NCBI RefSeq assembly: GCF_014196495.1
Contig: NZ_JACIDT010000020.1
Span: forward strand, 1-64,000
From: Sphingobium jiangsuense
GTDB taxonomy: Bacteria > Pseudomonadota > Alphaproteobacteria > Sphingomonadales > Sphingomonadaceae
Length of the DNA stretch: 64,000 nt
Direction: 5' to 3'
In this document: one piece after another, positions 8,613 to 16,938 of the stretch
Position numbering within the stretch: the stretch's first letter is position 1
How the letters are laid out: the number at the start of each line of letters is the position of its first letter
The notes under the pieces: model-generated
Database searches by the model: none
Told to the model about the DNA's origin: nothing
What the model saw: only the letters and a program-made list of their open reading frames with translations
Position numbers and translations under genes: made by a program

Positions 8613-9120
8613 TCAATCCCCTGTTGGTTCCGCATAAGGATCCGGCAGGCCGAGCGCGGCCAGTGCCAGCGTCTCCATGCCTTCCATCGCCTCTGCTTCC
8701 TCATCCACCATATGGTCATAGCCGAGAAGATGCAAAGTGCCATGCACAATCAGGTGGGCGGCATGGTCGGCGACCGATATGCCCTTCTCCTCCGCCTCCC
8801 GCGCGCAGGTTTCGGCGGCGAGGATGATATCGCCCAGCAGCACCTCGCCATCGTCGCTGTTGGACAGCGTTTCGAGCAGGTCCACCGGCACCATCGGGAA
8901 GGACAGCACGTTGGTCGGCGCGTCCTTGTGCCGATAGTCGCGGTTGAGCGCCCGCACCTCGGCATCGTCGGTCAGCTTGATCGAGATTTCGATCGTGACG
9001 ATGCGGCGGGTCAGCTCGTCATAAGGGGTCTGCGTGAAGGCGGCGCGGATGGCGCGGTCGGCCAGCGCTTCCCAGTCCACATCCTTCGGCCAGCCGCTGT
9101 CTTCCTCCAGAACGGCGATT

Positions 9121-9128
<8 letters not shown>
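8613..9128 (-). CDS. ybeY: Endoribonuclease YbeY (16S rRNA maturation)
   Basis: A 171-residue metalloprotein of the YbeY/UPF0054 family, needed for 16S rRNA 3'-end processing and ribosome quality control. The zinc motif is visible as HGTLHLLGYDH (H-x3-H-x5-H). The core NRDYRHKDAPTNVLSFP is also typical. I chose the ATG at 9128, which overlaps the phoH stop by a few bases; a longer frame to 9242 would lie inside phoH in the wrong reading frame. It is coupled with phoH upstream and corC downstream. Confidence 0.95.
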
Positions 9129-10116
<988 letters not shown>

Positions 10117-10135
10117 CAGCGCGGCATCCCCTGTT

Positions 10136-11488
10136 TCATGCGGCCTCTTTTCTCCCTGCGAGTTCCCCGGCAAGGCTGTTCGGACCCGCCGAGACGATAT
10201 CGACCTCGATCATGTCGCCGATCCGCGCGCCGTCCGCATAGACGTGGACGGATTGCAGCCAGGGCGACTTGCCGACCAGCTGGCCCGGCTTGCGGCCCGG
10301 CTTTTCGATGAGGATGCTCGTGCGCTTGCCGACCGTCGCCTGATTGAAGGCGAGCTGATCCGCGCTGATCCGCGCCTGAAGGATCTTCAGCCGCTCGTCC
10401 ATCACCTCCGCCGGGATCTGGCGATCCATGTCGGCGGCGGGGGTGCCGGGGCGGGGGCTGTATTTGAACGAGAAGGCATAGGCATAGCCGACCTCGCGGA
10501 TGAGGCTCATCGTCGCCTCGAAATCCGCGTCGCTCTCGCCGGGGAAGCCGACGATGAAATCGCCCGACAGCGCGATGTCGGGCCGCGCCGCGCGCACCCG
10601 GTCGAGCAGGCGCAGGTAGGAATCGCGCGTATGGCTGCGGTTCATCGCCTTGAGGATCGGGTCGGAGCCCGACTGCACCGGCAGGTGGAGATAGGGCATC
10701 AGCTTGGCGACCTCGCCATGGGCGGCGATCAGGTCGTCCTCCATGTCGTTGGGGTGGCTGGTGGTGTAGCGGATGCGCTCCAGCCCTTCCATCCGGTCCA
10801 GTGCGCGGATCAGGCCCGCAAGGCCCTGTGCGTGGCCCTTGGCGTCCTCGCCGGTCCAGGCGTTCACATTCTGGCCGAGCAGCGTGATCTCCCGCACGCC
10901 GCCGTCGACCAGCGCCTTCGCCTCATCGATGATCGCGCCCCAGGGCCGGCTGATCTCCGCGCCGCGCGTATAGGGCACGACGCAATAGGTGCAGAATTTG
11001 TCGCAGCCTTCCTGCACCGTCAGAAAGGCGGTGGGGCGGGGCTGTTTCGGCCGGTCGGGCAGCGCGCCGAACTTGGAGGCGGCGGGCATGTCGGTGTCGA
11101 GCGCTTCTTCGCCCTTCGCCGCCTTGTCGATGAGGTCGGGCAGGCGGTGATAGGCCTGCGGACCGACGACGATGTCGACCATCTGCGTGCGCCGGGTGAT
11201 CTCCGCCCCTTCCGCCTGCGCGACGCAGCCCGCGACCGCGATCATCGGGCGGCTGCCGTCCTCACGGCGCAGGCGGCCGATGTCGGAATAGACCTTTTCC
11301 GCCGCTTTTTCGCGGATATGGCAGGTGTTGAGAACGACCATGTCGGCCTCGACACCGTCATCCACCGCCGTCATGCCCTGCGCGCCCAGCATCTCCGCCA
11401 TGCGTTCGCCGTCATAGACGTTCATCTGACAGCCGAAGGATTTGACGTGGAAGGTCTTGGGCGCGTCCTGATTTTTCGTGCGATTCAT
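10136..11488 (-). CDS. miaB: tRNA-2-methylthio-N6-dimethylallyladenosine synthase
   Basis: A 450-residue radical-SAM methylthiotransferase that converts i6A37 to ms2i6A37 in tRNAs reading codons that start with U. The N-terminal cluster ligands are C20, C56 and C88. The radical SAM CxxxCxxC ligands are C162, C166 and C169 in [11 protein letters not shown]-terminal TRAM domain covers about the last 65 residues. The ATG at 11488 gives the expected length; the open frame upstream to 11728 lacks homology to the family and overlaps plsC. It lies between plsC and phoH on the same strand. Confidence 0.97.
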   Translation of the reverse strand: MNRTKNQDAPKTFHVKSFGCQMNVYDGERMAEMLGAQGMTAVDDGVEADMVVLNTCHIREKAAEKVYSDIGRLRREDGSRPMIAVAGCVAQAEGAEITRRTQMVDIVVGPQAYHRLPDLIDKAAKGEEALDTDMPAASKFGALPDRPKQPRPTAFLTVQEGCDKFCTYCVVPYTRGAEISRPWGAIIDEAKALVDGGVREITLLGQNVNAWTGEDAKGHAQGLAGLIRALDRMEGLERIRYTTSHPNDMEDDLIAAHGEVAKLMPYLHLPVQSGSDPILKAMNRSHTRDSYLRLLDRVRAARPDIALSGDFIVGFPGESDADFEATMSLIREVGYAYAFSFKYSPRPGTPAADMDRQIPAEVMDERLKILQARISADQLAFNQATVGKRTSILIEKPGRKPGQLVGKSPWLQSVHVYADGARIGDMIEVDIVSAGPNSLAGELAGRKEAA

Positions 11489-11496
11489 CGGCCCAG

Positions 11497-12261
11497 CTAT
11501 ACAGGCCCCGGCGGCGGCGCGAAAGCCGATTGCCGCGTGAGGATGCGATTTCGTGCTTCCTCGGCGACGGCCTTGCGGTCGGGGAAGTCCTCCGGGTCGA
11601 ACGGGTCGAGGAAATGCAGCGTCACCGGCAGGGGCCCCGCGCGTTCCAGCAGCCGTTTCGCATTGGCCCCGGCGCTCTCGCCGCCGTGCCACGCAATCTC
11701 CGGCGCGGCGTTGCCATAGTCGATCCACACCGGCTGGATGTCGAGGTCGCGCGGCGGCGGCATCAGCCCGGCCAGCAACGCGGGCTTGAACGGCAGCAGC
11801 GCGCGGCCGTCGCCGGTCGTGCCTTCGGGGAAGAGCGCGACCGGCTGGTGCCGTTCCAGCGCCGCGCGCAGCGCATGGATCTGGTCGCGCACGCCATGGC
11901 GGTCGGCGCGGGCGACGAAGATGGTGTTGTTCTGCCGCGCCAGCCAGCCGATCAGCGGCCAGCCCGCCACCCCGTCATGGGAGATGAACGCGGCGCCGCT
12001 CGCGCCGCCCAGCAGCAATATGTCGAGCCAGCTGACATGATTGGCGATGAAGAATATGTCGCGGCGGCGAGGGCTTCCCTCCACCCGCGCCCGCGCGCCG
12101 ACGGACCGCGCCGCCAGCGCCAGAAAGCGCCGCGGCCATGGCGAGGGCAGGTGCAGCAGCTTGCAGCCAAGGTGCAGGACGAGGCACAGGACCAGGCTCC
12201 CCGTCAGCGCGAGGAGGCGCCGGACGCGGCGCAGCCTTGCCCTTGCGCGGCCTGCCTTCAA
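11497..12261 (-). CDS. plsC: 1-acyl-sn-glycerol-3-phosphate acyltransferase
   Basis: A 254-residue membrane-bound LPLAT-family acyltransferase expected to make phosphatidic acid from lysophosphatidic acid. An N-terminal hydrophobic helix spans about 15-38. The catalytic motif NHVSWLD (H75, D80) and the acceptor-binding motif FPEGTT (144-149) are both present. The start at 12261 is a TTG. It lies 7 bp after fur and 8 bp before miaB, suggesting readthrough transcription. An ornithine-lipid acyltransferase (OlsA-like) is an alternative, since the two are hard to separate by motif. Confidence 0.9.
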   Translation of the reverse strand: MKAGRARARLRRVRRLLALTGSLVLCLVLHLGCKLLHLPSPWPRRFLALAARSVGARARVEGSPRRRDIFFIANHVSWLDILLLGGASGAAFISHDGVAGWPLIGWLARQNNTIFVARADRHGVRDQIHALRAALERHQPVALFPEGTTGDGRALLPFKPALLAGLMPPPRDLDIQPVWIDYGNAAPEIAWHGGESAGANAKRLLERAGPLPVTLHFLDPFDPEDFPDRKAVAEEARNRILTRQSAFAPPPGPV

Positions 12262-12268
12262 TCGCGTG

Positions 12269-12691
12269 TCAATTCTTGCGGTCGAGGGCGACGCCGTACA
12301 GTTCCATCCGGTGGTCGACGAGACGGAAGCCCAGTTTTTCCGCGATCTGCTTTTGCAGCAGCTCCAGCTCCGGATCGACGAACTCGATCACATTGCCGGT
12401 CTCGACGTCGATGAGGTGGTCATGGTGCGATTCGGGCGCGGCTTCGTACCGGGCGCGGCCGTCGCCGAAATCATGCCGTTCCAAATTGCCCGCTTCCTCG
12501 AACAGGCGCACGGTGCGGTAGACCGTGGCGATGGAAATGCCCGGATCGATCGCGGCCGACCGTTCGTGCAGCTTTTCGACATCGGGATGATCCTCCGCCT
12601 CGGACAGCACCCTGGCGATCACGCGACGCTGCTCCGTGATGCGAAGGCCTTTTTCGGCGCACAGCGCCTCGATGTCGATTTTACGGGGCAT
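12269..12691 (-). CDS. fur: Fur-family metal-responsive repressor
   Basis: A 140-residue Fur-family regulator. It has a winged helix (about 10-85) with recognition helix ISIATVYRTVRLFEE and a dimerisation domain starting at the metal motif HHDH (H89-H92). The usual C-terminal structural zinc CxxC pairs are absent: the segment reads HLIDVETGNVIEF. This pattern is common in alphaproteobacterial Fur/Mur proteins. Control by iron or manganese cannot be told from sequence. It is followed at 7 bp by plsC; a 138-bp gap separates it from mucR. Confidence 0.9.
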   Translation of the reverse strand: MPRKIDIEALCAEKGLRITEQRRVIARVLSEAEDHPDVEKLHERSAAIDPGISIATVYRTVRLFEEAGNLERHDFGDGRARYEAAPESHHDHLIDVETGNVIEFVDPELELLQKQIAEKLGFRLVDHRMELYGVALDRKN

Positions 12692-12829
12692 TCAACCTGC
12701 TCGAACTGTGAAAAGAGAGGCGCAGTCTAGTCCATCTGCGCGAAATGGGAAGGGAGAGGCGACAAATTGTCCGCCTCCATCCTTATATCCTATATTTCCG
12801 CCGGCTGAACGACCGGCGAGCGGCGGACT

Positions 12830-13252
12830 TTATTTCTTCCGGCCGCGGCTGCGCGAAGTGCCAAGGCCGATTTTCTTGGCCAGCGAGCGGCGCTGTTCGG
12901 CATAGTTGGGCGCCACCATCGGATAGTCGGCGGGAAGATTCCATTTGGCGCGGTAATCTTCCGGCGTCATCTGATAATGGGTCATCAGGTGGCGCTTCAG
13001 CATCTTCAGCTTTTTGCCGTCTTCCAGGCACACGATATATTCCGGCTTCACCGAAGAACGGACCGACACCGCCGGTTCCTGCCGGACTTCCGGCGCTGGG
13101 GCGGGCGAATCGAGACCGGCGAGCGCGGCGTGAACATTCTGGATCAGCAGCGGCAGATCCGAAACGGCGACACTGTTGTTCGAGACGTGCGCGGCCACGA
13201 TATCCGATGTCAGCGTAATCAGCATCTCGCTTTTGGCGTTGGTGTCATCCAT
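12830..13252 (-). CDS. mucR: MucR/Ros-family zinc-finger regulator
   Basis: A 140-residue prokaryotic zinc-finger protein of the MucR/Ros family, which in other alphaproteobacteria silences or regulates exopolysaccharide, motility and cell-cycle genes. The finger region reads EYIVCLEDGKKLKMLKRHL, with C75, H88 and H92 as visible ligands and D78 in the second ligand position. It continues with TPEDYRAKWNLPADYPMVAPNYAEQRR, the family hallmark, and ends in a basic tail. The AT-rich stretch upstream (13284-13328) is a plausible autoregulatory site. Its insertion between rimI and fur is a notable local arrangement. Confidence 0.93.
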   Translation of the reverse strand: MDDTNAKSEMLITLTSDIVAAHVSNNSVAVSDLPLLIQNVHAALAGLDSPAPAPEVRQEPAVSVRSSVKPEYIVCLEDGKKLKMLKRHLMTHYQMTPEDYRAKWNLPADYPMVAPNYAEQRRSLAKKIGLGTSRSRGRKK

Positions 13253-13283
13253 GAATTTTCTCCACTAACTTGGGGGCGACCCT

Positions 13284-13328
13284 GATAGATATCATTTGTC
13301 ATCTATAATATATCTTTTTTTATTTAGG
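13284..13328. promoter_or_regulatory. AT-rich tract upstream of mucR
   Basis: A markedly AT-rich stretch with many TA steps and a T-run lies in a GC-rich genome, about 30-75 bp upstream of the mucR start and just beyond the rimI stop. MucR/Ros proteins prefer AT-rich sites with TA steps and autorepress in several species. I infer a promoter plus candidate MucR binding site; no exact operator can be assigned. Confidence 0.45.
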
Positions 13329-13347
13329 AATCAATCCGATTCTCGAT

Positions 13348-13836
13348 TCAATCAAGTGACAGACGAAAACTGAGGGCGTCATAATAAGTTCCGTCATCAC
13401 CCTTGTAATAAGCCGGTCTGCGATGGACTTGCTCAAAACCATTGCGAAGATAGAATTCGATCGCCTGATTATTGCAGCGCACCTCTAGATGAATCGCGCT
13501 GATCCGCGATTTTCGGGCATGATTGACGCAATCCTGCAAAAGAAATTGGCCGATGCCCCGGCTCTGCCAGCGCGGATCGGTGGCAATCAGCAACAATTCC
13601 GCCTCATCGAGCACATAACGGGTCAGCGCGAAGCCGAGATGTGCATTATCGAGACAGGCGAAGGACAGGCGCACCCCGGTCAGCCTCATGAAGCTGGACA
13701 GCTGCGCCGGGGTCCAGGCTTCGCCATAGGCGGGGCTGAACGCGTTGCGCATGATCGCGCTGGCGGCGGCCTCGGCCCGGTGATCGGGGTAGGTATAGGC
13801 GAGGATGCGCAGGGCCTGGCTGATATTTTCGGACAT
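13348..13836 (-). CDS. rimI: GNAT acetyltransferase, RimI-like
   Basis: A 162-residue GNAT acetyltransferase, similar to the ribosomal S18-alanine acetyltransferase RimI. The acetyl-CoA pyrophosphate-binding loop is visible as DPRWQSRGIGQFLLQDCV (Q/RxxGxG/A type). This is followed by LEVRCNNQAIEFYLRNGFEQVHRRPAYY, which carries the family's NxxAxxxYxxxGF pattern. The neighbouring tsaB, 3 bp upstream, is the common genomic partner and supports the RimI call. Substrate identity cannot be proven from the sequence. Confidence 0.88.
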   Translation of the reverse strand: MSENISQALRILAYTYPDHRAEAAASAIMRNAFSPAYGEAWTPAQLSSFMRLTGVRLSFACLDNAHLGFALTRYVLDEAELLLIATDPRWQSRGIGQFLLQDCVNHARKSRISAIHLEVRCNNQAIEFYLRNGFEQVHRRPAYYKGDDGTYYDALSFRLSLD

Positions 13837-13839
13837 GGA

Positions 13840-14478
13840 TCAGTTCTTTCGCATCGCCAGCGGCACGGCGTCGGCGCCCCTGCCGTAAAGCGGGGTGCTG
13901 TCCTCGCTCAGCAGCCCGGCGGGCAGCAGCGGGAATTGGCGGGCATCGGGGTGAAGCGGCGCCGCCTCGCCATGGCCGCGCGCCTCCACCACGGCCGCCG
14001 CGCCCGTGCCGTAGAGGACCGGCGCGTCCAGCTCCTCCGCCAGCCGTGCGATCGGCGTGGAGGCGGGCGGGGCGAGCGGTTCCAGCGTTGCCGCGTCGAA
14101 GCGCCGCCAGAAACATTCGCCATGGCCGCCGGTCATGACGACGGTGAGGGGAGGCATGGTGTCGCCTCCGTCCTGCGCCGCGCGGGCGATGGCCGCGACC
14201 AGCGACAGGCTCGCATAGGCGCGCAGCCGCGCCCGCCAGCCATAAGCCAGCGCCCGCGCCGCCGCGAGGCCGACCCGCACGCCGGTGAAGCTGCCCGGTC
14301 CGTTGTCCACGACGATTTCGTCGGCGCGCCCGCCGCCGTCCATCGCGGCGATGATCGGGATCAGCTTTTCGGCATGGCCGCGTCCGGCGATTTCATGATG
14401 GGAATCGATCAGCCTGCCACCGTCGAACAGGGCGACGGACAATGCTTCCGTGGCGGTATCAATGACTAGCTGGCGCAC
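13840..14478 (-). CDS. tsaB: tRNA threonylcarbamoyladenosine biosynthesis protein TsaB
   Basis: A 212-residue ASKHA-fold protein, the non-catalytic partner of TsaD in t6A37 formation. Hallmarks are the N-terminal LVIDTATEALSVAL and the motif GPGSFTGVRVGLA near residues 60-72. The usual C-terminal lobe is present but divergent. TsaC/Sua5, which supplies threonylcarbamoyl-AMP, is also in this window at 26076. It is closely followed by rimI. Confidence 0.93.
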   Translation of the reverse strand: MRQLVIDTATEALSVALFDGGRLIDSHHEIAGRGHAEKLIPIIAAMDGGGRADEIVVDNGPGSFTGVRVGLAAARALAYGWRARLRAYASLSLVAAIARAAQDGGDTMPPLTVVMTGGHGECFWRRFDAATLEPLAPPASTPIARLAEELDAPVLYGTGAAAVVEARGHGEAAPLHPDARQFPLLPAGLLSEDSTPLYGRGADAVPLAMRKN

Positions 14479-14587
14479 CTTTTCTTTCCGCGAACCCTGG
14501 GTCTTTCCGCGAACCCGTGTTGGTCCCCGCGATTAGACGCTTTGCGGCTTTTTGCAACTATAAGCGATGAAAAGGCGGGATGCCGTA

Positions 14588-15175
14588 TCAGACGGACAAT
14601 ACTTCCGTTACTTCCGGCACATAATGTTTGAGCAGCGCCTCGATGCCGTTCTTCAGCGTCGCGGTGGACGAGGGGCAGCCGGAACAGGCGCCCTGCATGC
14701 GCAGATAGACTTTGCCCTTGTCGAAGCCGCGATAGATGATGTCGCCGCCGTCATTGGCGACGGCGGGGCGCACGCGGGTATCGATCAGCTCGCGAATCTG
14801 GGCGACGATTTCCGCGTCCTCCGGATCGTCGGCAAAGCCGCTATCCTGATCCCCGTCATCGGCGGGGATGTGGATGCCGGTGGCGGTGCCGCCGCGGAAA
14901 AGCGGCATGTCCGCCGTGAAATGATCGAGCAGCGTCGCCAGCACATCGGGCTTCACGTCGGACCATTCGGCGCCCGGCGCGATCGTCACCGAAATGAAGT
15001 TGCCGCCGAAGAACACCCCGGTCACGTCGCCCAGTGCGAACAGCGCCTCGGCCAGCGGCGAGGCTTCGGCTTCCTCGGGCGTGGCGAAATCGCGGGTTCC
15101 CGCCGCCATCACCTGCCGGCCGGGCAGGAATTTGAGCGTCGCGGGGTTGGGCGTTCTTTCGGTTTCGATCAGCAT
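14588..15175 (-). CDS. nfuA: NfuA-type iron-sulfur carrier protein
   Basis: A 195-residue Fe-S scaffold/carrier. The N-terminal Nfu/degenerate A-type domain begins MLIETERTPNPATLKFLPG, and a C-terminal NifU-like domain carries C164-x2-C167 in GACSGCPSSTATLKNGIE. The expected role is delivery of 4Fe-4S clusters to apoproteins such as the radical-SAM enzymes MiaB and RimO encoded in this window. The start at 15175 gives the canonical N-terminus; an ATG three codons earlier (15184) is possible. The gap to tsaB is 109 bp. Confidence 0.95.
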   Translation of the reverse strand: MLIETERTPNPATLKFLPGRQVMAAGTRDFATPEEAEASPLAEALFALGDVTGVFFGGNFISVTIAPGAEWSDVKPDVLATLLDHFTADMPLFRGGTATGIHIPADDGDQDSGFADDPEDAEIVAQIRELIDTRVRPAVANDGGDIIYRGFDKGKVYLRMQGACSGCPSSTATLKNGIEALLKHYVPEVTEVLSV

Positions 15176-15468
15176 GGCGCCCATGTGGCGATTGCAGCGC
15201 CAAGAATCAAGCCATGAGCCACCATGTAACTTTTCTTGTATTTCGCCGCATTCTTCCCTACATGGCGGGCAGCGCGACGGATGCCGTATCATCGGCTCCT
15301 GGGAATTGGTGGCGTGAACATCCGGCAGGCATGCCGCCGGATCGGCCAAGGATCGCGCTTCGTTTGAGGCTTCCCTGTTCACGCGGGTCGTTTCTGGACC
15401 CGCCCCGTTGCCTGCTTCCCTTGTCGGGGTGCGGACAGCGGAGCCATGAATATGGAAAGACTATAAGA

Positions 15469-16863
15469 ATGACCTTTTCCGAACTCGGCCTTGCCGAACC
15501 CCTGCTGAAAGCGCTCGCTTCGAAGAATTACGAGACGCCGACGCCCATTCAGGCGCAGGCGATCCCGCCGTTGCTCGAAGGGCGCGATTTGTGTGGCATC
15601 GCGCAGACCGGCACGGGCAAGACCGCCGCCTTCGCGCTGCCCTCGCTCGATTATTTCCACCGTAACCCGAAGCCGGTAATGCGCCATGGCTGCCGTATGC
15701 TGGTGCTGTCCCCCACGCGGGAACTGGCGGCGCAGATCGCCGACAGCTTCCGCACCTATGCCCGCTTCATGAAGATTTCGGTCGCGACCATCTTCGGCGG
15801 TGTGCCGATCAACCGCCAGATCCGCCAGATGCAGGAAGGCGTCGACGTGCTGGTGGCGACGCCGGGCCGTCTGCTCGACCTGATCGACCAGCGCGCCTTC
15901 ACCCTGTCGGGCGTCGAGATCTTCGTGCTCGACGAGGCCGACCAGATGATGGACATGGGCTTCATCGCCCCGCTCAAGCGCATCGTCAAGATGCTGCCCA
16001 AGCAGCGGCAGAACCTGTTCTTCTCCGCCACTATGCCCAAGGAAATCGCGGATCTGGGCAACCAGTTCCTGCATGATCCGGTCAAGGTGTCGGTCGCGCC
16101 GCAATCGACCACGGCCGAGCGGGTGCGCCAATATGTGAGCTTCGTCGATCAGGGCCAGAAGCAGGCGCTGCTCAACAAGATCGTGCGCGATCCGGCGATC
16201 GACCGGGCGCTCGTCTTCACCCGCACCAAGCATGGCGCGGACAAGGTGGTGCGCTTCCTCGTCGGCGCGGGCGTGGAGGCGGTGGCCATCCACGGCAACA
16301 AGAGCCAGGCGCAGCGCACGACCGCGCTGCAGGCGTTCCGCCACGGCCATGTGAAGTTCCTCGTCGCGACCGACATCGCCGCGCGCGGCATCGACGTGTC
16401 GGGCGTCAGCCATGTCATCAATTTCGAGCTGCCCAATGTGGCCGAGCAATATGTCCACCGCATCGGCCGCACCGCGCGCGCCGGGGCGGACGGCATCGCG
16501 ATCAGCCTCGTCGGGGCGGACGAGCGGCCCTATCTGCGCGCGATCGAGCGGCTGACCCGCCAGAAATGCGAGGTGGTGCCGCTGCCGGAGAATTTCGACG
16601 ATCTGGTGCGCGAGCTGCCCAAGCCCGCGCCGGTCCAGCGCGGCCCGCGTCCCAATAAGGGCGGCGGTGGTGGTCGCGGCGGCGCCGAGCGGGCGCATCG
16701 CGGCGAGAACCGGCGGGGGCAGGGGCAGGACGCCGCCCCCCGTCAGGGCGAAGGCCGCCAGCGTGCCGAGGGCGGCGAGGGGGCAGGGCGCCCGTCCGGC
16801 GGACGCCGCCGCCGCAAGCCGGTGGGCGCGCACAAGGATGCCGTCCGCAAGTTCAGGGGCTGA
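15469..16863 (+). CDS. DEAD-box RNA helicase, RhlE-like
   Basis: A 464-residue ATP-dependent RNA helicase. The Q-motif region contains NYETPTPIQAQAI, Walker A is AQTGTGKT at 45-52, the DEAD box is at 155-158 and SAT is in FFSATMP. The C-terminal helicase domain ends HRIGRTARAG. The last 80 or so residues are a low-complexity Arg/Gly/Pro-rich basic tail typical of RhlE-type proteins and probably bind RNA. The ATG at 15469 begins MTFSELGL as in relatives; an in-frame extension to 15214 is non-homologous. The 293 bp between this gene and nfuA should hold divergent promoters. Confidence 0.95.
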   Translation: MTFSELGLAEPLLKALASKNYETPTPIQAQAIPPLLEGRDLCGIAQTGTGKTAAFALPSLDYFHRNPKPVMRHGCRMLVLSPTRELAAQIADSFRTYARFMKISVATIFGGVPINRQIRQMQEGVDVLVATPGRLLDLIDQRAFTLSGVEIFVLDEADQMMDMGFIAPLKRIVKMLPKQRQNLFFSATMPKEIADLGNQFLHDPVKVSVAPQSTTAERVRQYVSFVDQGQKQALLNKIVRDPAIDRALVFTRTKHGADKVVRFLVGAGVEAVAIHGNKSQAQRTTALQAFRHGHVKFLVATDIAARGIDVSGVSHVINFELPNVAEQYVHRIGRTARAGADGIAISLVGADERPYLRAIERLTRQKCEVVPLPENFDDLVRELPKPAPVQRGPRPNKGGGGGRGGAERAHRGENRRGQGQDAAPRQGEGRQRAEGGEGAGRPSGGRRRRKPVGAHKDAVRKFRG

Positions 16864-16938
16864 CCGTCCTCGAACGGGAACCGGCATGCTTTCAACTTTG
16901 TAAGTGCCGGTTCAGGAATTCACGGCTATGACCGGGCG

